The notes: generated by a model from the sequence alone, not told the origin. 64,000 nucleotides of DNA from Arthrobacter sp. SPG23 (GCF_000876655.1 NZ_JYCN01000017.1:62001-126000), one strand, 5' to 3'. Counted from the first letter of the stretch, positions 1-8,858 are shown. Numbers and translations are program-made.

Positions 1-1
1 A

Positions 2-961
2 CGCTCCTGGCGTGAACGCCACCACCCGGTCAACATCGAAAAACGCTTCGCCAAAAGCGCCGCCGACCGGCGGGTCGAGTACGTCCCGGACCGGGACGGC
101 ATGGCCTGGCTCTCCGCCTACCTCCCGGCCCACACTGCTGCCGGCATCTGGGAACGGACCACCGCCGCCGCCCGCTCCATGCAAGGCCCGGACGAGGCCA
201 GGACCCTCACCCAGCTCCGCGCCGACGTCGCCGCCACCTGGCTCCTCACCAACTTCACCGGGTTGGCCGGGGACGTCCCGTCCCCGAGGGCGCAAGTCCT
301 CATCACTGTTCCGGTCTTGTCACTACTGGGCGCTACGGACGAACCCTCCATGCTGGACGGGCACGGCCCGATCCCGCCGTCCATGGCCCGCCGGCTGATC
401 GCCGACGGCGCCGATTCCTTCTACCGCGTCCTGACGGACCCCCGAGACGGGGCACCCCTGGAAATCGGACGGACCAGCTACCGGCTCACGAAGGCCCAAC
501 GTCAGTGGCTCCGGCTCCGCGACGGCAAATGCCCCTTCCCCGGCTGTAACAACCACTCCCTGGACAATGAAGCAGACCACCTGCTCGCCTGGGCAGACGG
601 GGGCACCACCGGCATCTCAAACCTGGGCCAGCCATGCCGCAAGCACCACCGCCTTAAACACAATTCGACATGGAAGCCAACCGGTGCCAGCATGAACAAC
701 CCGCCGGGGTGGACTTCACCGTCAGGCCGGCACTACCCCAGTGAACACCAGGACTGGGAACCACCCCGCTGGCCGGACCACATCCTGGCCGCCGAAGAGA
801 CCGGCCGGGATCCCGACCTCAAACTGCCCGAGGACCCCTTCCCGGAATGGCACCAATTCACGGCCGCACACGAATTCCCGGCCGCAGACACGGACGGTCC
901 GGGCTGGCCGGCGTTCGTCGATGATCCCGCACCCGAAGGCCTGCGGATCTTGAGCGTGTGA
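2..961 (+). CDS. DUF222/HNH endonuclease-like protein (13E12 family), 5' truncated
   Basis: The reading frame is open from the window edge (base 2, mid-gene), so the N-terminus lies outside; the stop is at 959-961. The visible 319 residues start inside the DUF222 region (the stretch around AADRRVEYVPDRDGMAWLSA is typical) and end with an HNH-type nuclease fold: CPFPGC, then EADHLLAWADGG and CRKHHRLKH, which supply the HNH histidines and zinc cysteines. Proteins of this type are multicopy in Arthrobacter and Mycobacterium genomes; their biological role is not settled. A 13-bp hairpin lies just downstream, between this gene and the convergent dehydrogenase. The family call is firm; nuclease activity is only inferred from the motif. 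Confidence 0.88.
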   Translation, partial: RSWRERHHPVNIEKRFAKSAADRRVEYVPDRDGMAWLSAYLPAHTAAGIWERTTAAARSMQGPDEARTLTQLRADVAATWLLTNFTGLAGDVPSPRAQVLITVPVLSLLGATDEPSMLDGHGPIPPSMARRLIADGADSFYRVLTDPRDGAPLEIGRTSYRLTKAQRQWLRLRDGKCPFPGCNNHSLDNEADHLLAWADGGTTGISNLGQPCRKHHRLKHNSTWKPTGASMNNPPGWTSPSGRHYPSEHQDWEPPRWPDHILAAEETGRDPDLKLPEDPFPEWHQFTAAHEFPAADTDGPGWPAFVDDPAPEGLRILSV

Positions 962-1034
962 GCGACGTGCCTGAGGCGTGCGCGCGACAAGGGCGCGGAA
1001 TGTCCCGTTAAACTCAATGGCGGCCAGAAACGCA

Positions 1035-1065
1035 ATGGCAGCCAGCGAAGATCGCTGGCTGCCAT
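1035..1065. terminator. Hairpin between convergent genes, likely bidirectional terminator
   Basis: Perfect 13-bp inverted repeat, atggcagccagcg / cgctggctgccat, with a 5-base loop (aagat). It lies between the stop of the HNH gene and the stop of the convergent 3-hydroxyacyl-CoA dehydrogenase. There is no clear T-tract, so the terminator role is inferred from position. Confidence 0.6.
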
Positions 1066-1086
1066 CCATTCCCTGAGCGGGGCGGT

Positions 1087-1980
1087 TCAGGAGTAGTCGT
1101 AGAACCCCTTGCCGGACTTGCGCCCGAGTTCGCCGCGCGCCACCATCTCGCGGAGGATCCGGGGCGGCGCGAACCGTTCGCCGAGCGTTTCGTGGAGGTA
1201 TTCGGCGATTCCAAGGCGGACGTCCAGGCCCACGATGTCAGTGGTGCGCAGCGGTCCGGAGGCGTGCCGGTAGCCCAGTTCCATGGCGGCATCGATGTCC
1301 TGCGCGCTGGCCACGCCTTCTTCCAGCATCCGCATGGCCTCCAGCGCAATGGCAACGCCCAGGCGCGAGCTCGCAAAGCCGGGGGCGTCATGGACCACGA
1401 TCGGCGTCTTGCCCAGCCCGCGCACCCAGCCGGTGGCGGCGTCAGCGAGCTCAGCGGCGGACTGGGGTCCCAGGACAACTTCAACAAGCGTCGACGCCGG
1501 GACCGGGTTGAAGAAGTGCAGCCCGCAGAGCCGCTCCGGCCGGGTGAGGGTGGCGGCCAGCTTGGTAATGGACAGCGACGAGGTGTTCGTGGCAATCCAC
1601 GCTTCCGGGCCTAGGTTCCGCTCAACATTGAGCAGCGCCTCCTGCTTGAGTATGAAGTCTTCCGGAACCGCTTCGACGACGAGGCCGGCACCGCCGAAAT
1701 CAGCGGCGTCCGTTGAGACCGCAAAGCGGCCAAGGAGCGAGTCCAGGTCTTCGGTAACAGCCGCCTTCTCGATGGCCGTAGCAAGCGTGCCGGTGACACG
1801 GTCGCGGGCCGCTGAGGCTGCCGCCGCGTCCCGTTCGACGACGGTCACCTCCGCCCCGGAGACCAGGAACGCGTGGGCGATGCCCGCGCCCATCCGGCCT
1901 CCGCCAAGAACGCCTACCCTCTTGGGAACGCCCGGGCTTTCTGCGTCAGGGGTTTCTGTGATGGACGTGGAGATAGTCAT
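1087..1980 (-). CDS. 3-hydroxyacyl-CoA (3-hydroxybutyryl-CoA) dehydrogenase
   Basis: The 297-residue protein has the two-domain 3-hydroxyacyl-CoA dehydrogenase layout. An N-terminal Rossmann fold carries GVLGGGRMGAGIAHAF at about residues 23-38, the HFFNPVP active-site histidine motif sits near residue 150, and a C-terminal helical domain ends in GKGFYDYS. It oxidises 3-hydroxyacyl-CoA to 3-oxoacyl-CoA with NAD+. Its ATG overlaps the stop of the upstream enoyl-CoA hydratase by 4 bases (ATGA), so the two are co-translated. With the thiolase across the divergent promoter this gives a beta-oxidation-like set. Substrate could be a straight-chain acyl-CoA, the phenylacetate lower pathway (PaaH-like) or a phenylpropanoyl-CoA; the sequence does not decide. 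Confidence 0.88.
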   Translation of the reverse strand: MTISTSITETPDAESPGVPKRVGVLGGGRMGAGIAHAFLVSGAEVTVVERDAAAASAARDRVTGTLATAIEKAAVTEDLDSLLGRFAVSTDAADFGGAGLVVEAVPEDFILKQEALLNVERNLGPEAWIATNTSSLSITKLAATLTRPERLCGLHFFNPVPASTLVEVVLGPQSAAELADAATGWVRGLGKTPIVVHDAPGFASSRLGVAIALEAMRMLEEGVASAQDIDAAMELGYRHASGPLRTTDIVGLDVRLGIAEYLHETLGERFAPPRILREMVARGELGRKSGKGFYDYS

Positions 1981-2738
1981 TTGGTGGCTCCTTTGTGTTT
2001 TTTTCGATCGAGGAATGCCTGCATCCGGTCGAACTTTGCCTCTGATTCAAAGAGGATGCCCTGGGCGAGTTCGTCAATGGCAGGGTGGGCGGATCGTGGT
2101 GCATGCAGGACGCTTTTGGTAAGGCGGACAGCCAGCGGATCCTGCGTTGCGATCCGGGCCGCGAGTGCGAAGGCTGCGGCGATCAGTTGGTCTGGTTCGT
2201 GCAGTTCGGTGACCAGCCGGACAGCCAGCGCCTCCGCCGCGTCAAGCACTTTTCCGGTCAGCAGTATCTCCTTGGCCAGGGGTTCGCCCACGAGTTCCAC
2301 GAGGCGCCAGCCGGCTCCGGCTGCGGCCAGGATGCCGAGCCCCGTTTCGGGATTGCCGATCTTTGCCCGTGGCGTGGCCATCCGGAAGTCCGCCGCGTAG
2401 GCCAGTTCGGCGCCGCCGCCGAGTGCAAAGCCGTCAATGGCTGCGATGACGGGCATCGGCAGTTTGGCGATGCGTTGGAAGAGGCCGGAATTGATACCGG
2501 CCAAGGCGTCGTCGCGGCGGCGGTCGCGGAGCTGGGCGATGTCCGCCCCGGACGCAAAAATGCCCCCGGAGGGAAGCTGCGCCCCGGAGAGGATGAGGAT
2601 TCTGGGCTTCCGCTCCAGATCCCCGCACACGGTGTGCAACTCGTCCACCATGAGCTGGTCTATGGCGTTGCGGACTTCTGGCCTGTTGAGTTCGACGTGG
2701 ACGGTCGCGCCCGTGTCGTGGATTTTGATCGTCTTCAC
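1977..2738 (-). CDS. Enoyl-CoA hydratase/isomerase family protein
   Basis: A 253-residue crotonase-fold protein. Visible are the oxyanion-hole segments FASGADIAQLRDRR (near residue 62) and GFALGGGAELAYAADFR (near residue 105), followed by NPETGLGILAAAGAGWRLVELVG. In classical hydratases that last segment reads more like PE(V/I)xLG(L/I)xPGxGGT, so the active-site region is divergent and isomerase or lyase chemistry is possible. It is first in a two-gene operon with the 3-hydroxyacyl-CoA dehydrogenase (4-base overlap), reading away from the aldehyde dehydrogenase. Family assignment is firm; substrate unknown. Confidence 0.85.
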   Translation of the reverse strand: MKTIKIHDTGATVHVELNRPEVRNAIDQLMVDELHTVCGDLERKPRILILSGAQLPSGGIFASGADIAQLRDRRRDDALAGINSGLFQRIAKLPMPVIAAIDGFALGGGAELAYAADFRMATPRAKIGNPETGLGILAAAGAGWRLVELVGEPLAKEILLTGKVLDAAEALAVRLVTELHEPDQLIAAAFALAARIATQDPLAVRLTKSVLHAPRSAHPAIDELAQGILFESEAKFDRMQAFLDRKKHKGATK

Positions 2739-2769
2739 CAGCCCACTTTTGCACCGGCTATTACTCGCC

Positions 2770-2898
2770 GTCCAATACCTAATGGGTGATCGATTATTGC
2801 CGGATGTTCATAGATGCTCATGAGGCCTGAGCCCCGGCCGGCGGCCGCCGCGATTGATTCTGAATTCTCATTGATCATGCGGGTAATAAGTATTGGAC
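2770..2898. promoter_or_regulatory. Divergent promoter region with distant inverted repeat
   Basis: The 227-base gap between the divergent enoyl-CoA hydratase and aldehyde dehydrogenase genes holds gtccaatac at 2770-2778 and its exact reverse complement gtattggac at 2890-2898. Extending inwards, 12 of 14 bases still match. One copy faces each gene, as expected for two operators of one regulator; no regulator gene is adjacent. Function is inferred. Confidence 0.4.
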
Positions 2899-2965
2899 TG
2901 CATAGCCGGAAGCTGGGATCGTAAAAGCTAAGACAAAGACGTACCTGCAGAAAGAGTTCCGGATC

Positions 2966-4342
2966 ATGAGCAACTATGCGACCATCAACCCGGCGACCGG
3001 AGAACGCGTTGCCGAGTTCCCCACCCTCACTGACGGCGAAGTGCAGGATGTACTCAAGCGCTCCTTCACGGAATACCGGAACTGGCGCTCCACGCCGCTG
3101 GCCGAACGTGCTGCGGTACTCGCCCGAGTCGCCGAACTGACCCGCGAACGCTCCGAGGAACTCGCTGCCCTGCTGACGCTGGAGATGGGCAAGCCGATCG
3201 CCGAAGCCCGCGGTGAAGTGGCACTTGTGGCCTCGATCTACGCCTACTATGCGGATAACGCCGAGCGTTTCCTCCGCGACGAGCCGCTGGAAATCAGCGG
3301 ACGTGGCTCTGCCGTGGTCCGTACCGAACCCATCGGACCCCTGGTCGGCATCATGCCCTGGAATTTCCCCTACTACCAGGTGGCCCGCTTCGCCGCACCC
3401 AACATCGTGCTGGGCAACACCGTGATCCTCAAGCACTCACGCAACTGCCCGCAGTCCGCGCTGGCCATCGAGGCTGTGTTCCGCGACGCCGGGCTGCCGG
3501 CGGATGTCTACATCAACGCCTTTGCCACCAGCGGCCAGATTGCCACCATGATCGCCGACCCGCGGGTTCAGGGCGTTTCGCTGACCGGCTCCGAGAAGGC
3601 CGGGTCCGCCGTCGGGGAAATTGCCGGACGCCACATGAAGAAGTACGTGCTGGAGCTCGGCGGCTCGGACCCGTTCATCGTGCTGCCGGATGCTGACCTG
3701 GGCAAGGCTGTGGCCGGTGCCGTGGCCGGCCGGATGTACAACGGCGGCCAGGCCTGCACTGCTTCCAAGCGTTTCATCATCGTCGGCGACATCTACGACG
3801 AATTCCTTCGCCGCTACACGGAAGCCATGTCCAAGCTCACGCCCGGCGACCCCACGGATACGCAGACCACCTTCGGGCCGCTGTCGTCCAGGGCCTCCGT
3901 GGAAGAAGTTGCCGAGCTGGTCCAGGATGCTGTGTCCAAGGGTGCGACCGCCGTCAGCGGCGGGGGCGCCCCGGACGGATCCGGCGCGTACTACCCCGCA
4001 ACGGTCTTGACCGGCGTCACCCCGGACATGCGGGCGTACTCGGAAGAGATCTTTGGGCCCGCAGCTGTTGTCTACCGTGTGGAGTCTCCCGAGGCCGCCG
4101 TTGACCTGGCCAACGACTCGCCCTTCGGGCTCTCGAGCTCGATCTACAGCGCGGACGTTGAGGCCGCCCGGGAGATTGCCGACCAGCTGGAAACCGGAAT
4201 GGTCTGGATCAACAGCATCAGCCGCAGTGCCCCTGACCTTCCGTTCGGCGGAGTGAAGCGGTCCGGCGTCGGACGTGAGCTGGCGCAATACGGAATCAAC
4301 GAATTCGCCAACAAGAAGCTCATCCGGATTCCGTCCGCCTAG
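2966..4342 (+). CDS. NAD(P)-dependent aldehyde dehydrogenase, succinate-semialdehyde dehydrogenase type
   Basis: A 458-residue aldehyde dehydrogenase. Motifs in order: [10 protein letters not shown] (near 130), [10 protein letters not shown] (cofactor region), [14 protein letters not shown], the general-base region [12 protein letters not shown], the catalytic cysteine in [10 protein letters not shown] (near 258), and [11 protein letters not shown] near the C-terminus. The length and the VILKHSRN segment resemble SSADH/GabD-like enzymes rather than betaine aldehyde dehydrogenases. It reads divergently from the hydratase operon and is followed by a long palindrome and then a thiolase. In this aromatic neighbourhood it could instead act on vanillin or another semialdehyde. 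Confidence 0.85.
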   Translation: MSNYATINPATGERVAEFPTLTDGEVQDVLKRSFTEYRNWRSTPLAERAAVLARVAELTRERSEELAALLTLEMGKPIAEARGEVALVASIYAYYADNAERFLRDEPLEISGRGSAVVRTEPIGPLVGIMPWNFPYYQVARFAAPNIVLGNTVILKHSRNCPQSALAIEAVFRDAGLPADVYINAFATSGQIATMIADPRVQGVSLTGSEKAGSAVGEIAGRHMKKYVLELGGSDPFIVLPDADLGKAVAGAVAGRMYNGGQACTASKRFIIVGDIYDEFLRRYTEAMSKLTPGDPTDTQTTFGPLSSRASVEEVAELVQDAVSKGATAVSGGGAPDGSGAYYPATVLTGVTPDMRAYSEEIFGPAAVVYRVESPEAAVDLANDSPFGLSSSIYSADVEAAREIADQLETGMVWINSISRSAPDLPFGGVKRSGVGRELAQYGINEFANKKLIRIPSA

Positions 4343-4385
4343 ACCCCGCCCAAACCCCCGCGAGGTCGCCCACGCGGCCGCCCCG

Positions 4386-4451
4386 CCCAACTAGCTCGCA
4401 GTTAATGTCGTGAAAGACGAGTTTCACGACATTAACTGCTACCTAGTTGGG
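4386..4451. repeat. 66-bp two-tier palindrome between aldehyde dehydrogenase and thiolase
   Basis: Outer arms cccaactag (4386-4394) and ctagttggg (4443-4451) are exact reverse complements. Inside lies an exact 18-bp inverted repeat, gcagttaatgtcgtgaaa (4398-4415) against 4422-4439, with the 6-base loop gacgag. The two tiers are separated by an unpaired 3-base bulge on each side. No T-tract follows. It is AT-richer than its surroundings and ends 28 bases before the thiolase ATG. It could be a terminator, a repeated extragenic palindrome or a protein-binding site. Confidence 0.85.
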
Positions 4452-4479
4452 ATTATCAGACGGAATTAGAGGATTAGTT

Positions 4480-5682
4480 ATGAATGACGCTTTTGTGTAC
4501 GACGCCGTGCGCACGCCTTTTGGGAAGTTCGGCTCCGGCCTTGCCGCTGTCCGCCCGGATGACCTCGCCGGGCATGTGATCGGTGAGATCGTCAAGCGCG
4601 CGCCGAAGCTCGATGTGGAGCGGATCGACGAGGTCGTGTTCGGCAACGCGAACGGCGCGGGTGAGGAGAACCGCAACGTGGCCCGGATGGGCACGCTGCT
4701 GGCGGGGTTGCCGGTCTCGATCCCTGGCACCACGGTGAACCGGCTGTGCGGGTCGTCGCTGGACGCGGCGATCATCGCTTCCCGGCAGGTGAACGCCGGG
4801 GACGCGGAGCTGATGCTGATCGGCGGTGCCGAGTCGATGTCCCGGGCGCCGTGGGTGCTGCCGAAAACGGAGAAGCCCTACCCGGCCGGGGACCTGAACC
4901 TGGCTTCCACCACGCTGGGCTGGCGGCTGGTGAACAAGGCGATGCCGAAGGACTGGACCATCTCCCTGGGCGAGGCCACCGAGCGTTTGGCCCAGAAGTA
5001 CGGGGTCACCCGCGAGGCGCAGGATGAGTTCTCCGCGAACTCCCACAACCTGGCCGCCGCGGCCTGGGACGAGGGGTTCTATGACAACCTGGTGGCGCCG
5101 GTGCCGGGCACGGACCTGGTCCGGGACGAGGGGATCCGGGCCGGGTCTTCGGCGGAGAAGCTCGCCGGGCTCAAGACGGTGTTCCGGACCGAGAACGGCA
5201 CGGTCACCGCGGGGAACGCGTCCCCGCTTTCGGACGGCGCGTCCGCGGCGTGGATCGGGTCGGAGAACGCCGCCGGGATGCTGGGCATGGAGCCGTTGGC
5301 GCGGATCGCGGGCCGCGGTGCGCACGCGAACGATCCGCAGTTTTTCGGCTACGCCCCGGTGGAGGCTGCGAACAAAGCCCTCGCAAAGGCCGGGATCGGC
5401 TGGGACCAGGTGGGCGCCGTCGAACTGAATGAAGCGTTCGCCGCGCAGTCCCTGGCCTGCATCAACGCCTGGGGGATCGATCACGCAATTGTGAACCGGC
5501 ACGGCGGCGCGATCGCGATGGGGCACCCGCTCGGTGCTTCCGGCGGGCGCATCCTGGGCACCCTGGCCCGGTCGCTGCAGGCCACGGGTGAACGCTGGGG
5601 CGTCGCCGCGATCTGCATCGGCGTCGGCCAGGGCCTCGCCGTCGTCCTCGAAAACGTCACCGCCGCTGCGAAGGGGGCATGA
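4480..5682 (+). CDS. pcaF: Acetyl-CoA acyltransferase / 3-oxoadipyl-CoA thiolase (PcaF/PaaJ-like)
   Basis: A 400-residue thiolase. The acylated cysteine is in TVNRLCGSSLDAA (near residue 90), the catalytic His in MGHPLGASGG (near 349) and the second cysteine in CIGVGQG (near 379). The segment GNANGAGEENRNVARM near residue 55 is close to the signature seen in beta-ketoadipyl-CoA thiolases. These release succinyl-CoA and acetyl-CoA at the end of the protocatechuate or phenylacetate pathways. I start it at ATG 4480 because AGAGGA sits 7-12 bases upstream; an earlier in-frame TTG lies inside the palindrome. PcaF is favoured by the vanillate and cresol genes nearby, but paaJ or a general thiolase is possible. 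Confidence 0.85.
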   Translation: MNDAFVYDAVRTPFGKFGSGLAAVRPDDLAGHVIGEIVKRAPKLDVERIDEVVFGNANGAGEENRNVARMGTLLAGLPVSIPGTTVNRLCGSSLDAAIIASRQVNAGDAELMLIGGAESMSRAPWVLPKTEKPYPAGDLNLASTTLGWRLVNKAMPKDWTISLGEATERLAQKYGVTREAQDEFSANSHNLAAAAWDEGFYDNLVAPVPGTDLVRDEGIRAGSSAEKLAGLKTVFRTENGTVTAGNASPLSDGASAAWIGSENAAGMLGMEPLARIAGRGAHANDPQFFGYAPVEAANKALAKAGIGWDQVGAVELNEAFAAQSLACINAWGIDHAIVNRHGGAIAMGHPLGASGGRILGTLARSLQATGERWGVAAICIGVGQGLAVVLENVTAAAKGA

Positions 5683-5795
5683 ATACGTGACTGCACTCTT
5701 CGGCGAGGCCGTCCCGGTTGTTAGTCCAGGGGATAGGTCAAGGAACTTGTGGGTCTCGGGCCGGGTCAGCGCCGGCCGCCTCCAGGCGTGGTCGT

Positions 5796-6800
5796 TTAGA
5801 CGTCTATGGTGACGACGGCGCGTTCCCCGGCTGCGTCCGCCCGGGAGCCGGTCTCAGAGCTCACTGCCCGCGAGACGCAGCAGCACATCTTCGCCGCGGC
5901 GTGCTGCTGACGCTCGCTGTAGAACACGTCCCGGTGGTCCACCGTGCCCTGCAGCCCCAGCAGCCGCACTTCGCAGAGTCCGCATTCGCCCTTGCGGCAA
6001 TCGAACATCATGTCCACTCCGGCGCCCTCGAGCGCTTCCAGCATCGACTGGGCGGGCCCGACTGTCGTCTCCACGCCCAGCCGCGGCACGCGGACGACAA
6101 ATTCCTCCGGGTCGAACCACCCGCTGTTGCCGAAGGTCTCGTACCTCAGGTTGGGGACGCTCAGCCCGCGCGCGTCCCAGCCGCGTTTCACCGCGTCCAT
6201 CAGCCGAATGGGTCCGCACATGTAGAGCTCAGTGTGCGGATCCACCGCTGCCAGCAACTCATCGACCTTCAGCGCCGTGCCCTCGTCATCCACGTGCACC
6301 CGCAGCGCGTCGCCGTGGAGCGTTTCCAGCTGGGGCAGGTAGGCCATGGCGGCCCGGCTGCGGCCGGCGTACACGAGGGTGTAGTCCGCCTTGATGTTGC
6401 GCAGTACCCGGGCCATGTTGACCATCGCGGTGATGCCGATGCCTCCGGCCAGGAGCACGTAGCGCTGGGCGCCCACCCGGAGCGGGAAGTTCTGCAGTGG
6501 CTGGGTGATCTCAAGCTGGTCCCCGACCTCTAGCCCCTGCATGAAGACCGATCCGCCCCGCGACTGCGGTGCCTGAAAGACGCTGATGGCCACCTGCAGG
6601 CCGTCCTCGCTGGAATCCACCACGGAGTAGGAACGCTTATGGAGTTCTCCGTCTATCGTGACCATGACGTCGATGTGCGAGCCCGGCTCCGCCTTCTTTG
6701 GTTGTGACTGGGACAGGACCAGTCGCCGGGTTTCGGCGGTGATGGCCTCGGCTTCGACGACTGTTCCGGTCTGCCAAACTTCAATGTTCGTTGCTGCCAT
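5796..6800 (-). CDS. vanB: Vanillate O-demethylase reductase subunit (VanB-like, phthalate dioxygenase reductase family)
   Basis: A 334-residue reductase with an FMN/ferredoxin-reductase domain (RSYSVV at 56-61), an NAD-binding domain (LLAGGIGITAM at 116-126; MCGP at 194-197) and a C-terminal plant-type [2Fe-2S] domain (C268, C273, C276 in CRKGECGLC, fourth Cys among residues 306-308). It passes electrons from NADH to the Rieske oxygenase VanA, encoded 44 bases upstream on the same strand. The ATG at 6800 is chosen because it begins the conserved domain and a GAAG-type site precedes it; an earlier in-frame start would add 36 disordered residues that overlap vanA. Confidence 0.9.
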   Translation of the reverse strand: MAATNIEVWQTGTVVEAEAITAETRRLVLSQSQPKKAEPGSHIDVMVTIDGELHKRSYSVVDSSEDGLQVAISVFQAPQSRGGSVFMQGLEVGDQLEITQPLQNFPLRVGAQRYVLLAGGIGITAMVNMARVLRNIKADYTLVYAGRSRAAMAYLPQLETLHGDALRVHVDDEGTALKVDELLAAVDPHTELYMCGPIRLMDAVKRGWDARGLSVPNLRYETFGNSGWFDPEEFVVRVPRLGVETTVGPAQSMLEALEGAGVDMMFDCRKGECGLCEVRLLGLQGTVDHRDVFYSERQQHAAAKMCCCVSRAVSSETGSRADAAGERAVVTIDV

Positions 6801-6844
6801 GACTATCTTCTTACTTCTCGCTGGGCTGGACGGGTCTGGGTCGG

Positions 6845-7942
6845 TTAGACGGTGGGTATGAGCCGGCCCTCTGCGGCAAGTTGGCGCTCGATCAGCCTTC
6901 GGACCCACATCCCGCCGGCATCGATATTGAGGTTGTAGAACTCGTAGTCCGGGTTCGCGTCAATCGCCGCCTGCTGCGCCTTAAGCATCGCCTCGTCCTC
7001 GCCGAAGACGCCGTTGACGCCGTTGCGAAGCTGGGTGGTGATCAACTGGCTGTCCAGCCGGTAGTTGCGCATGAAAGCCCAGAAGTAGTGGCAGGTCTTG
7101 GCGGTTTCGGGGGAGATGGTGTTCATGACGAAGCCGTTCACGCCCTGGCTGCGGTCGCCTTCCGGCGCCCCCGTGCCGGCCTTCGCGACGCCGACGTCGA
7201 TGTTGATGGTCGACGGCGACTGGAAGGTGATGATCTGCCAGCGGTCCACCTTGCCCTCGAAGCCCGGGAACTTGTCGCGCATGTTCTTGAGCCAGAACGG
7301 CGGCGCGTCGATGTCGAGCATCCAGCGGGACACGGTGACGGTGTTGCCGTCCTGGGTCACCTTGAAATCGGACTCGCTCAGTTCGTCCTGCCCGATCGAG
7401 GAAGAATGGACGAATTCCTCGTGGGTGAGGTCCATCAGGTTGTCCAGCACCAGCTGGTAGTTGCACGGGGCAAAGATGGTCTCGCCGTCGCCGGCCCACT
7501 CATCCGAACTCATCTGGTGCATGTCCGGGACGAGGGTGGGGTCGGCCTGGGTCGGATCGCCCAGCCAGACCCAGACATACCGGTACCGTTCGATCACCGG
7601 GAAGGACGGCACCGTGGCGCTCGGGTTGATGGTTTCCTGCGCCGGCATGGAGACGCAGCGGCCGGCGGAGTTGTAGACAATCCCGTGATACGGGCACTGG
7701 ATCTCATCCTTTGCGAGCGTCTTGCCCATGGAGAGTGGAGCCAGCCGGTGCCAGCAGGCATCCGCCAGCGCTACCGCCTTGCCGTCTTCCGTGCGGTAGA
7801 GGGCGAGCGGCCGGTCCGCGATGCGCCGGGACATCGGTTTGCGGGTCACCTCATGGTCCCAGGCGGCCACGTACCAGGCATTGAGCGGGTACCCGAGCAC
7901 TTTGTTGGTTGTCGAACTTAGGGACTGCATCATCGCGGTCAT
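6845..7942 (-). CDS. vanA: Vanillate O-demethylase oxygenase subunit (VanA-like Rieske oxygenase)
   Basis: A 365-residue Rieske non-haem iron oxygenase. The [2Fe-2S] ligands are C63/H65 (CWH) and C83/H86 (CPYH). The mononuclear iron site is D171-L-T-H174-x4-H179, matching the NLMDLTHxxFVH motif of VanA-type demethylases. It would remove the methyl group of vanillate as formaldehyde, giving protocatechuate, with VanB as electron donor. Upstream lie a strong promoter and operator, then the PadR-type regulator. Some Rieske demethylases act on veratrate, guaiacol-type or dicamba-type substrates; the vanB-vanR-vanK context makes vanillate most likely. Confidence 0.9.
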   Translation of the reverse strand: MTAMMQSLSSTTNKVLGYPLNAWYVAAWDHEVTRKPMSRRIADRPLALYRTEDGKAVALADACWHRLAPLSMGKTLAKDEIQCPYHGIVYNSAGRCVSMPAQETINPSATVPSFPVIERYRYVWVWLGDPTQADPTLVPDMHQMSSDEWAGDGETIFAPCNYQLVLDNLMDLTHEEFVHSSSIGQDELSESDFKVTQDGNTVTVSRWMLDIDAPPFWLKNMRDKFPGFEGKVDRWQIITFQSPSTINIDVGVAKAGTGAPEGDRSQGVNGFVMNTISPETAKTCHYFWAFMRNYRLDSQLITTQLRNGVNGVFGEDEAMLKAQQAAIDANPDYEFYNLNIDAGGMWVRRLIERQLAAEGRLIPTV

Positions 7943-7958
7943 GTCATTCCTTCGCTAT

Positions 7959-8018
7959 ATCTATCTACATAGTTAGTGGCCTGGATCACAGCATAACTAT
8001 GTTGATAGATAGTGGCAA
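7959..8018 (-). promoter_or_regulatory. vanAB promoter with VanR operator
   Basis: On the minus strand a -35 box TTGCCA (8018-8013) and a -10 box TATGCT (7995-7990) are 17 bases apart. A 17-bp inverted repeat with one mismatch overlaps them: 7994-8010 fills the spacer, and the partner arm 7959-7975 lies in the leader. Each arm contains TAACTATG, the same core as in the operator upstream of vanR/vanK. This is the layout expected for repression by blocking RNA polymerase. Confidence 0.7.
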
Positions 8019-8020
8019 GG

Positions 8021-8602
8021 TCAAGACTCGAGTTTGTCGATCAGCTCGAGGCCCCGCCGTGCCCACTCGATCTCAGCTTTGGCGCGTTCGATCATCCCTT
8101 CGTAGGTGAAGATCTTGTAGCCGGAAATCTTGGCCCTGTCGGCGTCCGGGGCCGTCTCGAGGCGGGCCGCCAGGATGGGATTACTCCTGTCCTTCAGGGC
8201 GTCAATCATCTCCTGCCACTGCTGCGCGCGGGATGAGTGGTAGGCGATGTGGGCCTGCATCTGCGCCCGCGCGGCGTCAGGCTCGGCCCACTCCAGGTAT
8301 GCCGCCTTGAGGTGGATCGGATCCCGCTCGCGGGTGTAGTCGAGGGTGGTGTTGACCCATGCCCGAAATGCCTCAACGCCCTCCGGCGTGATGTGGTACC
8401 GCTTCTTCTTGCCTTTCTTCCCCCAGGTCTCCTCGACTCCTCGCAGCAGTCCATCTTTTTCCATCCGGCGGAGCTCGGGATAGATCTGCGAGTCGGGTGC
8501 ATGCCACACGTATCCGACCGATTGTTCGAAATGCTTCAAAACGTCATAGCCCGTCAGGGGCTGGGACGTCAGCAGTGCCAGCAGTGCATAGCGCAGGCTC
8601 AT
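8021..8602 (-). CDS. vanR: PadR-family transcriptional regulator (VanR-type repressor)
   Basis: A 193-residue PadR protein. The N-terminal winged helix starts SLRYALLALLTSQPLTGYDV and contains the family motif PDSQIYPELRRMEKDGLL. The longer C-terminal helical part (residues about 85-193) marks the larger PadR subgroup, to which the vanillate repressor VanR of Corynebacterium glutamicum belongs. It lies between vanAB and the transporter gene. TAACTATG palindromes flank it in both promoters, so it very likely represses vanAB, the transporter and itself and is released by vanillate or a related acid. Specific ligand is inferred from context. Confidence 0.85.
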   Translation of the reverse strand: MSLRYALLALLTSQPLTGYDVLKHFEQSVGYVWHAPDSQIYPELRRMEKDGLLRGVEETWGKKGKKKRYHITPEGVEAFRAWVNTTLDYTRERDPIHLKAAYLEWAEPDAARAQMQAHIAYHSSRAQQWQEMIDALKDRSNPILAARLETAPDADRAKISGYKIFTYEGMIERAKAEIEWARRGLELIDKLES

Positions 8603-8672
8603 ATGCCACCGATCCTCTCCGTGAGGGCCCGCGCGCCGCAGCGCGGCGCGGAGCCCGACTTCCGTAGCGCTC

Positions 8673-8740
8673 TTGTCAACTAACTATGTTCATAGTTAGG
8701 CTGTGTCTTACGCCACATCTAGCTATCAGTATAGATAGTT
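8673..8740 (+). promoter_or_regulatory. vanR/vanK divergent promoter with PadR operators
   Basis: The palindrome taactatgttcatagtta (8681-8698) exactly fills the spacer between a -35 box TTGTCA (8673-8678) and a -10-like TAGGCT (8697-8702) on plus. A second, weaker inverted repeat (ctatc/gatag, 8723-8738) lies 25 bases further on. The TAACTATG core is shared with the vanAB operator. Confidence 0.65.
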
Positions 8741-8858
8741 GCCCTGCAGCCGGCCTTCGCTGACGAAGTTCGGCGGCGGCCCCGAGTGGCGCACGATGCC
8801 CCTCGGCACACAACTTTGCACCCGCCCGGACTGTCCGCGGCCTCCAGAAAGTAGTTCC

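Noticed and set aside
5688..5812. GTG frame of about 41 codons directly after the thiolase stop.
   Set aside because: It overlaps the end of vanB, has no recognisable similarity and turns Arg/Trp-rich; probably chance.
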